NCBI GenBank assembly: GCA_029859485.1
Contig: JAOUDB010000227.1
Location: 1 to 5,175, forward strand
DNA length: 5,175 nt
Source of the DNA: Desulfuromonadales bacterium
GTDB lineage: Bacteria > Desulfobacterota > Desulfuromonadia > Desulfuromonadales > BM103
Reading direction: 5' to 3'
The position numbers and the translations under genes were made by a program. The notes under the pieces are model-generated. The model did not search any database. It worked only from the letters and a program-made list of their open reading frames with translations, and was not told the origin of the DNA. Below, piece after piece: positions 1 through 3,991 of the stretch (position 1 is the stretch's first letter; each line of letters starts with the position of its first letter).

Positions 1-142
1 GTGCAAAGCCTTTGCCCGACAAGTTAATCCACAGATCAAGATCCTTGAACTCTCCTGCCACAGCGGTGAAGGTATGACCGAGTGGTATGACTGGTTGAAA
101 GCCGGCGTTGCCGGCAAACAGCACATGACGAGTAGCACGTAG
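1..142 (+). CDS. hypB: HypB, hydrogenase nickel-incorporation GTPase (3' end only)
   Basis: The last 46 codons of a gene that begins before the window, read from base 2 to the TAG at 140-142. The visible tail contains VNPQIKILELSCHSGEGM followed by TEWYDWLKAG. This matches the C-terminus of HypB, where the S-x-x-SGEG stretch corresponds to the G5 base-recognition loop of the SIMIBI GTPase fold and the WYDWL helix closes the domain. HypB is a cytoplasmic GTPase that works with HypA to deliver nickel to the large subunit of [NiFe]-hydrogenase after the iron centre has been placed. The GTPase P-loop and metal-binding cysteines lie outside the window and cannot be checked. It is followed 74 bases later by hypC in the same direction, so it is probably the upstream member of the same operon. 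The identification rests on a short tail plus strong context. Confidence 0.85.
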   Translation, partial: CKAFARQVNPQIKILELSCHSGEGMTEWYDWLKAGVAGKQHMTSST

Positions 143-181
143 CGCAATTGAATCTTTCCACGCCGCCCGCCACGCGCTACG
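138..181. repeat. GC-rich inverted repeat in the hypB-hypC gap
   Basis: An 8-bp perfect inverted repeat, CGTAGCGC (138-145) and GCGCTACG (174-181), encloses 28 bases. The right half lies in a low-complexity run of CGCC/CGCG words (161-190). The left arm overlaps the hypB stop codon. It may be a remnant of a GC-rich intergenic repeat of the kind scattered through Desulfuromonadales-type genomes. A weak mRNA hairpin or chance are equally possible. Confidence 0.3.
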
Positions 182-200
182 CGCCACGGGAGAGAGCGAC

Positions 201-207
201 AAAGGAG
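201..207 (+). promoter_or_regulatory. Ribosome binding site that sets the hypC start
   Basis: AAAGGAG lies nine bases upstream of the ATG at 217. This site, together with the conserved MCLGVP start of the family, rules out the longer reading from the TTG at 148. That reading would add 23 low-complexity residues and displace the essential second-position cysteine. Confidence 0.85.
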
Positions 208-216
208 CGAACGACG

Positions 217-447
217 ATGTGCCTTGGTGTACCAATGCAGGTCAAAACAATCGAAAACGAAGTCGCTATGTGCGAAATCGACGGCGTACAGCGTGAAGCC
301 AGCCTGATGATGCTCGATGACGTCAAGGTCGGTGACTACGTCCTCATTCACGCCGGCTTTGCGATTGAAAAAATCGACGATGACGAAGCACAGCTAACCC
401 TGAAGGCTTTGCGAGAAGCGCTTGACATGGGTCTGACCACCGAATGA
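217..447 (+). CDS. hypC: HypC, hydrogenase maturation chaperone
   Basis: A 76-residue protein, the usual size for HypC/HupF. It begins MCLGVPMQV, with the invariant Cys2 that becomes N-terminal after Met removal. In the family this residue binds the Fe(CN)2CO intermediate and the apo-hydrogenase large subunit. The second family signature, GDYVLIHAGFAI with His45, is at residues 39-50. HypC works in the cytoplasm with HypD. The complex receives cyanide ligands from HypE and then passes the iron centre to the hydrogenase precursor. The C-terminal part (residues 52-76) is acidic and helical, as is common. The stop codon overlaps the hypD start in ATGA (444-447), indicating translational coupling and supporting equal production of the two partners. 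A good ribosome binding site at 201-207 fixes the start. I see no damage. Confidence 0.97.
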   Translation: MCLGVPMQVKTIENEVAMCEIDGVQREASLMMLDDVKVGDYVLIHAGFAIEKIDDDEAQLTLKALREALDMGLTTE

Positions 448-1535
448 AGCACCAGAACGAATACCGCGACCCTGAGCTCGCCGGGCTGCAGCTAGAAGCC
501 ATTCGCCAGACGATCGACGGCTACGATGGTAGCATGACCTTCATGGAAGTCTGCGGCACTCACACCATGGCGATTTACCAGCACGGCATCCGATCCCTAC
601 TTCCCGAGCAGGTGCGATTAATCTCCGGCCCCGGCTGCCCGGTCTGCGTCACTCCGGTCGGCTTCGTCGACCAGGCGGTCGCCCTGGCCCGACGACCCGA
701 TACGATCATCACCACTTTCGGTGACATGGTTCGCGTGCCCGGCTCTTCCTCCAGCCTGCTTCATGAACAAGCCAGGGGAGCAAGCATCAAAATTGTCTAC
801 TCACCCCTTGATGCTGTCGCACTCGCTGAAAAACACCCTGACAGTAACCTGATCTTCCTTGGCGTCGGTTTTGAAACCACCGCCCCGACCGTGGCCGGCG
901 CCATACTGACTGCAGCCCGGAAGAAGCTCGACAACTTCTTTGTCCTCTGTTCACACAAAACCATGCCCGGCCCCATGGCCGCGCTCGCCGGCGACCCGGA
1001 GTTGCGGGTCGACGGCTACCTCTGCCCGGCACATGTTTCAGCCATCATCGGCGCCAATGCCTACCAGCCACTCGTCGATGCCTACCAGGTTCCTTGTGTA
1101 GTAACCGGCTTTGAACCTCTCGATGTACTACAAGGCGTGCTGATGCTGGCAAAGCAAACCGTTGCCGGTGAAGCGCATGTCGAAACCCAATATCGCCGCG
1201 TCGTCAAAGCGGAAGGGAACCTCAAAGCTCAAAAACTCCTCGCGCAGGTCTTTGAGCCCGGAGACGCCCGCTGGCGTGGCATTGGTGACATTCCGAACAG
1301 CGGCTTGCTGATCAGAGCCGAATTTTCGCAATTCGATGCCGCAACCCAACTGCACGTTGAGGTTGAGCCCCCTGTCGAGCACAAAGGCTGCCTCTGCGGC
1401 GAGATCCTTAAAGGAAAAGTCCGGCCTAACGATTGCCCGCTCTTCCGCAGCGTCTGCACACCGGAAGATCCGGTCGGAGCCTGTATGGTCTCGAGTGAAG
1501 GAACCTGCGCAGCCGAATATAAGTATGGGACTTAA
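444..1535 (+). CDS. hypD: HypD, Fe-S protein assembling the Fe(CN)2CO centre
   Basis: A 363-residue protein, typical for HypD. It forms the scaffold with HypC on which iron is given two cyanides and one CO before transfer to the [NiFe]-hydrogenase large subunit, in the cytoplasm. All family motifs are visible in order: FMEVCGTHT with Cys37, SGPGCPVCVTP with Cys65 and Cys68 (the redox-active CxxC), TFGDMVRVPG at 91-100, GFETTAPT at 142-149, CSHKTMPGPMAAL at 169-181, GYLCPAHVSAIIG at 191-203 and TGFEPLDVL at 221-229. The C-terminal domain holds the cysteines that ligate the [4Fe-4S] cluster among Cys316, 318, 331, 338, 347 and 355. The ATG overlaps the hypC stop by four bases, so translation is probably coupled. 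The stop at 1533-1535 is followed by a repeat hairpin rather than directly by hypE. The frame is intact with no missing key residue. Confidence 0.98.
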   Translation: MKHQNEYRDPELAGLQLEAIRQTIDGYDGSMTFMEVCGTHTMAIYQHGIRSLLPEQVRLISGPGCPVCVTPVGFVDQAVALARRPDTIITTFGDMVRVPGSSSSLLHEQARGASIKIVYSPLDAVALAEKHPDSNLIFLGVGFETTAPTVAGAILTAARKKLDNFFVLCSHKTMPGPMAALAGDPELRVDGYLCPAHVSAIIGANAYQPLVDAYQVPCVVTGFEPLDVLQGVLMLAKQTVAGEAHVETQYRRVVKAEGNLKAQKLLAQVFEPGDARWRGIGDIPNSGLLIRAEFSQFDAATQLHVEVEPPVEHKGCLCGEILKGKVRPNDCPLFRSVCTPEDPVGACMVSSEGTCAAEYKYGT

Positions 1536-1540
1536 AATCA

Positions 1541-1597
1541 GGGGCTAGGTGCTGGGGGCTGGTTATTATCTTTTACCAGTCCCCAGCCTCAAGCACC
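1541..1597. repeat. Heptad-repeat hairpin (REP-like) between hypD and hypE
   Basis: The left arm is three head-to-tail 7-mers: GGGCTAG (1542-1548), GTGCTGG (1549-1555) and GGGCTGG (1556-1562). The right arm, on the opposite strand, is also three related 7-mers: GGACTGG, AGGCTGG and GTGCTTG (1576-1596). The inner 13 bp (1551-1563 with 1575-1587) pair without mismatch apart from one G-T, around an 11-base AT-rich loop. The outer part pairs imperfectly out to 1541-1597. This is the layout of a REP-like palindromic element inside an operon. It ends two bases before the hypE ribosome binding site and is followed by six Ts at 1603-1608, so it could also stabilise the upstream mRNA or act as a leaky attenuator. 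Those roles are inferred. Confidence 0.75.
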
Positions 1598-1598
1598 C

Positions 1599-1602
1599 GG
1601 AG
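1599..1602 (+). promoter_or_regulatory. Ribosome binding site of hypE
   Basis: GGAG lies six bases (all T) upstream of the ATG at 1609. This selects the internal ATG over a GTG at 1549, which sits inside the repeat hairpin and would add 20 unrelated residues before the conserved HypE start. Confidence 0.8.
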
Positions 1603-1608
1603 TTTTTT

Positions 1609-2622
1609 ATGAAATCAGATGTAATTCTGCTTGGCCACGGCAGTGGCGGCAAACTCAGCCATGACCTGCTCGACAACCTGATCTTACCGACCCTTTCCGG
1701 GATTGGTCAACGTGATCAGAATGATGCCGCCGTACTTGCCGCACCGAATGGCCGCCTGGCTTTTACCACCGATTCCTACGTCGTTGATCCGATCTTCTTT
1801 GCCGGTGGCAATATCGGCGACCTGGCGATCCACGGAACTGTTAACGATCTGGCCATGGCCGGCTCCACACCTCTGGCGATCAGCGTTGCCCTGATTATCG
1901 AGGAGGGTCTGCCCGTCGAAGACCTCAGAATAGTCCTCAAGAGCATGCGCGATGCGGCACAGCAGGCCGAGGTGAAGATCGTTACCGGCGACACCAAGGT
2001 CGTTCCACGGGGCAAGGCTGACAAACTCTTTATCAACACTTCCGGCATCGGTGTCATTGAGCATGATTTGCAGATTTCCGGAATCAACGCTCAGGTCGGA
2101 GACAAGATCCTTATCAACGGCACGATAGGTGATCACGGTATGGCCGTTCTGGCCAGTCGCGAAGGGCTTGAGCTAGAAAGCAATATCACTACGGACAGCG
2201 CTCCTCTCAGCAGCATGGTGGCAGAACTGGTTGCAAAGCTCGGCTCCCAATTGCACACCCTGCGCGACCCGACCCGCGGTGGAGTTGCCACCACAGTCAA
2301 GGAGATCGCGCTACAGTCCCAGGTTGAAATCACCTTGCAGGAAACCGCGCTGCCTGTCGATCAGTCCGTCGCCGGGGCCTGTGCCATTTTAGGCCTGGAC
2401 CCTCTCTTCGTTGCCAATGAAGGCAAGTTACTCGCCTTCGTTACTCCCGAAGTCGCAGACCAGGCCCTGCGCATCATGCAAAGCCACAAGCATGGCAAGC
2501 AGGCTGCGATCATCGGTGAAGTAACCGCCATAGCAGCCGGCAAGGTTCGGCTGCAGACATCAATCGGTGGACTTCGAGCAGTCGAAATGCTCGCCGGCGA
2601 GCAACTCCCTCGCATTTGCTAA
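1609..2622 (+). CDS. hypE: HypE, carbamoyl-dehydratase making the cyanide ligand
   Basis: A 337-residue PurM/AIR-synthetase-like ATPase, the usual size of HypE. HypF carbamoylates the C-terminal cysteine of HypE. HypE then dehydrates that group with ATP to a thiocyanate, which it donates as CN- to iron held by HypC-HypD. Visible motifs are GHGSGGK at residues 9-15, TTDSYVVDPIFFAGGNIGD at 53-71, HGTVNDLAMAGSTP at 75-88, VTGDTKVV at 125-132, DPTRGGVA at 230-237 and NEGK at 270-273. The protein ends PRIC, with the required C-terminal Cys337 intact. The start at 1609 follows from the GGAG site and from the conserved MKSDVILLGHGSGGK beginning. It lies 73 bases after hypD and is probably the last hyp gene of this operon, because no further hyp gene follows. 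hypF and hypA are not in the window. Confidence 0.97.
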   Translation: MKSDVILLGHGSGGKLSHDLLDNLILPTLSGIGQRDQNDAAVLAAPNGRLAFTTDSYVVDPIFFAGGNIGDLAIHGTVNDLAMAGSTPLAISVALIIEEGLPVEDLRIVLKSMRDAAQQAEVKIVTGDTKVVPRGKADKLFINTSGIGVIEHDLQISGINAQVGDKILINGTIGDHGMAVLASREGLELESNITTDSAPLSSMVAELVAKLGSQLHTLRDPTRGGVATTVKEIALQSQVEITLQETALPVDQSVAGACAILGLDPLFVANEGKLLAFVTPEVADQALRIMQSHKHGKQAAIIGEVTAIAAGKVRLQTSIGGLRAVEMLAGEQLPRIC

Positions 2623-2782
2623 AAGCAAAGGTTTACTTGTGTCGCCTTTTGACCATAACAATGTGCCAGAAGTACCACTTTTTGGCGTATTACCCTTCAA
2701 AACAACGTCTCGACCATTAAAACAGCCTCACAATCTCAATCATTTCAGACACATCTAAACGCATACCGCATGTGTAAAAATA

Positions 2783-2799
2783 TGGCACGCCTGATGCAT
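2783..2799 (+). promoter_or_regulatory. Sigma-54 (-24/-12) promoter of the small membrane-protein gene
   Basis: TGGCACGCCTGATGCAT fits the RpoN consensus TGGCAC-N5-TTGCA/T, with a single T-to-A change in the -12 box. The key GG (2784-2785) and GC (2796-2797) have the required spacing of ten bases. Transcription would begin near 2809, giving a leader of about 55 bases before the ATG at 2864. Sigma-54 promoters need an enhancer-binding activator. The copies of ATGTGT at 2770-2775 (facing ACACAT at 2749-2754) and 2813-2818 are the only nearby repeated words, and their role is unknown. The gap 2623-2782 holds nothing else that I can support. Confidence 0.75.
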
Positions 2800-2863
2800 C
2801 ATAGATGACTAAATGTGTCCACTCTCCCGTTCCCGGACATTCATATAAAAAAGGAGTCTTATT

Positions 2864-3049
2864 ATGTTCAAGCTTTCAGCACTCATCGGTGGTTTGGCCT
2901 TCTTCGGCACCAGTTGGTTTTCTGGCTTCACAATGCCTCGCTTTGTGAATGGTCCGGGAGACTACCTGATTATGCCTCTGTTCAGTTACATCATGATCAT
3001 CGTGGCGGCCCAGGTGGCCGTCAGAATTCTTCCAGAAAGACAACAATGA
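2864..3049 (+). CDS. Small predicted inner-membrane protein, function unknown
   Basis: A 61-residue protein that I do not recognise. The start is well supported by AAGGAG at 2851-2856, seven bases before the ATG. It has two hydrophobic stretches. The first is residues 4-24, rich in Gly, Ala and Phe and containing GGLAFFGTSWFSGF. The second is residues 34-56, running from YLIMPLFSYIMIIVAAQ into VAVRIL. They are joined by a short loop, MPRFVNGPGD, and the tail PERQQ is polar. This suggests a two-helix hairpin in the cytoplasmic membrane. The gene stands alone between hypE and a pseudogene and has its own sigma-54 promoter, so it is probably an independently regulated unit, perhaps tied to nitrogen, envelope stress or another RpoN-controlled state. 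A link to hydrogenase is possible only by position. An overlapping longer frame (2815-3081) lacks a comparable start and looks spurious. Confidence 0.75.
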   Translation: MFKLSALIGGLAFFGTSWFSGFTMPRFVNGPGDYLIMPLFSYIMIIVAAQVAVRILPERQQ

Positions 3050-3130
3050 TTGCGTACGGGAACGGACCGGCACGCACTTAAGTTATTTACACTCTATTGG
3101 AGTCACACCAGTCGGATCCTGGCTGGGTAG

Positions 3131-3180
3131 AAACGTAACAAGAGGGAATGGATTTTAATCCGTTCCCTCTTGTTACGTTT
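3131..3180. terminator. 50-nt palindrome, possible bidirectional terminator
   Basis: A 23-bp stem (3131-3153 with 3158-3180) closes on a TTTA loop with a single T-G pair as its only flaw. The stem is A-rich at the outer left, has a GAGGGAA/TTCCCTC core, and is T-rich at the outer right. That arrangement is used by terminators acting in both directions. It lies 81 bases after the small membrane-protein gene and before the STAS pseudogene. The 3' T tract is not continuous (TTGTTACGTTT), so a different role such as a mobile-element remnant, mRNA stabiliser or protein-binding palindrome is not excluded. Confidence 0.6.
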
Positions 3181-3270
3181 ACAGGTACTTTCTTCTCCTC
3201 AATCGGTGACTTATCATAGATATTGTGGCGATTTAAAAATAAGCTCCGAGAAACCTTTGAGGAGTTAGCT

Positions 3271-3675
3271 ATGGCCCGGGCCAAATTTGTAGAGCATAAA
3301 GGTAAACAAATTTTTGTCTTGGATTGCAGAAATGCCACGCTCGATTAGGTGAACGCGGTCATCGAGGAAGGCATCCTACGGGTTCGTAAGCAACCCGAAA
3401 AGTCGGTCTTCACTCTGACAATTTCCGGTGGTAGCGCTTTCAGCGGGGAAACCATTTCAAAGCTTAAAGAAGTCGCTCGCGAAAACACACCTTATGTCAA
3501 AGCTGGTGCAATTGTTGGTGTGACAGACCTTTACAAGGTCGTTTTCAACGCGGTTTCCATGTTCAGCAAACGGCGCTTTTATCTCTTTTATGCGGTTGAT
3601 GAGGCGATGGTTTTTTGGCGGATTATACGGATTGAAGCTTGCGGTAAGAAGACACTGGCTCGGGGCATTAGTTAA
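3271..3675 (+). pseudogene. Broken SpoIIAA/STAS-like domain protein gene
   Basis: Reading starts at the ATG at 3271, with GAGGAG at 3259-3264 as its ribosome binding site. The frame gives MARAKFVEHKGKQIFVLD...ATLD, then a TAG at 3346-3348, and resumes in the same frame as VNAVIEEGILRVR. The rest resembles small SpoIIAA/STAS-like proteins of about 120 residues: QPEKSVFTLTISG, NTPYVKAGAIVGVTDLYKVVFNAVSMFSKRRFYLF and AVDEAM. A GAG-to-TAG change would explain the stop (LDEVNAV). Near the 3' end, adding one T to the six at 3611-3616 would replace the odd tail with VFLADYTD and a TGA at 3633-3635, before the terminator. The repaired gene would encode 121 residues, the family size. As it stands, only a 108-residue fragment from the GTG at 3349 to the TAA at 3673-3675 is open. 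Such proteins are cytosolic with poorly known, probably regulatory roles. Readthrough or sequencing error are alternatives. Confidence 0.7.
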
Positions 3676-3697
3676 TTGCCTCGGGCCTTTTTTATTT
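3657..3697 (+). terminator. Intrinsic terminator after the STAS pseudogene
   Basis: An 11-bp stem pairs GGCTCGGGGCA (3657-3667) with TGCCTCGGGCC (3677-3687), using two G-T pairs. A 9-base loop and six Ts followed by ATTT (3688-3697) complete a classic Rho-independent terminator. The present reading frame stops inside its loop, which is abnormal. The frame expected before the deletion stops 21 bases ahead of it, as an intact gene would. Confidence 0.88.
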
Positions 3698-3703
3698 CGG
3701 GGC

Positions 3704-3889
3704 TATAATCCAAACAAAGGGGATACGTCTTTACACCAAAACAGTAAAGGCTGAAATCTAAAGAGCAACGCAGACGCTAAGAAAAGTCAGGAAAGACTAT
3801 TCTCGCTTTTTGAAGTGGTTTTCTTTGCGGGCTTTCTCTACCCCTTCGTGCCTTTGCATTAAATAGTTACAGCCTTTGTTTGGGTTATA
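3704..3889. mobile_element. MITE-like non-coding element with 17-bp inverted ends
   Basis: The 186-bp segment is bounded by TATAATCCAAACAAAGG (3704-3720) and, inverted, CCTTTGTTTGGGTTATA (3873-3889). These are inverted repeats with one mismatch, which is a G-T pair in RNA. Both ends finish in TA, as expected if a TA target was duplicated in the manner of IS630/mariner-type MITEs. Inside are a small hairpin, CTTTAC/GTAAAG (3729-3734 and 3744-3749), and a second word, AAAGGCTG (3746-3753), which can pair with CAGCCTTT (3870-3877) in competition with the outer arm. On the opposite strand the interior reads as the GCAAAGGCACGAAG...GCGTCTGCGTTGC style of dispersed intergenic repeat seen in many environmental bacteria. 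No coding frame is visible. The mobile origin is inferred from structure only. Confidence 0.5.
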
Positions 3890-3937
3890 AGTCCGTTTTA
3901 TTTAGCCCTTTCAAGGAGACCTCCACCCGTCATTCGC

Positions 3938-3967
3938 TTGCACTTAAGCCGGGTCAAAGCCTATAAT
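3938..3967 (+). promoter_or_regulatory. Sigma-70 promoter of the larA-family gene
   Basis: The -35 box TTGCAC (3938-3943) and a perfect -10 box TATAAT (3962-3967) are separated by 18 bases. Transcription should start near 3974, leaving a leader of only about 18 bases that carries the ribosome binding site. This makes the downstream gene an independent unit not read from the hyp operon. A short GGAG-AC-CTCC inverted repeat at 3915-3924 lies just upstream and is too small to assign. Confidence 0.8.
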
Positions 3968-3981
3968 GAGAAGTTGATTAC

Positions 3982-3987
3982 AGGGGG
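3982..3987 (+). promoter_or_regulatory. Ribosome binding site for the TTG start
   Basis: AGGGGG lies four bases before the TTG at 3992. The spacing is rather short, but no ATG or GTG nearby fits the family N-terminus. The alternative TTG at 3974 coincides with the predicted transcription start and has no leader. Confidence 0.55.
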
Positions 3988-3991
3988 CTAT

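Noticed and set aside
148..216. 23-residue N-terminal extension of HypC from a TTG
   Set aside because: It is low in complexity, has no ribosome binding site, and would bury the essential Cys2. AAAGGAG precedes the ATG at 217.
1549..1608. 20-residue extension of HypE from a GTG
   Set aside because: It translates the repeat hairpin. The conserved HypE start and GGAG site are at 1609.
1684..2136. 150-residue open frame on the minus strand inside hypE
   Set aside because: It is antisense to a clearly coding hypE, with no family-like sequence and no start signals. It is a shadow frame.
2665..2686. Hairpin GCCAGAA/TTTTGGC as a terminator for hypE
   Set aside because: The stem is short with wobble pairs and no T tract follows. 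I cannot support it as a terminator, though hypE must end transcription somewhere in 2623-2780.
2815..3081. 88-residue frame overlapping the small membrane protein
   Set aside because: Its start has no ribosome binding site, and its sequence is unlike a folded protein. The 2864 frame has a strong site and a coherent hydrophobic pattern.
3069..3085. Second sigma-54-like match CGGCACGCACTTAAGT near 3067-3083
   Set aside because: The -24 half is partial and the required GC of the -12 half is absent.
3087..3338. 83-residue minus-strand frame crossing the 50-nt palindrome
   Set aside because: It reads through the hairpin and the start of the STAS gene antisense and shows no recognisable motif.
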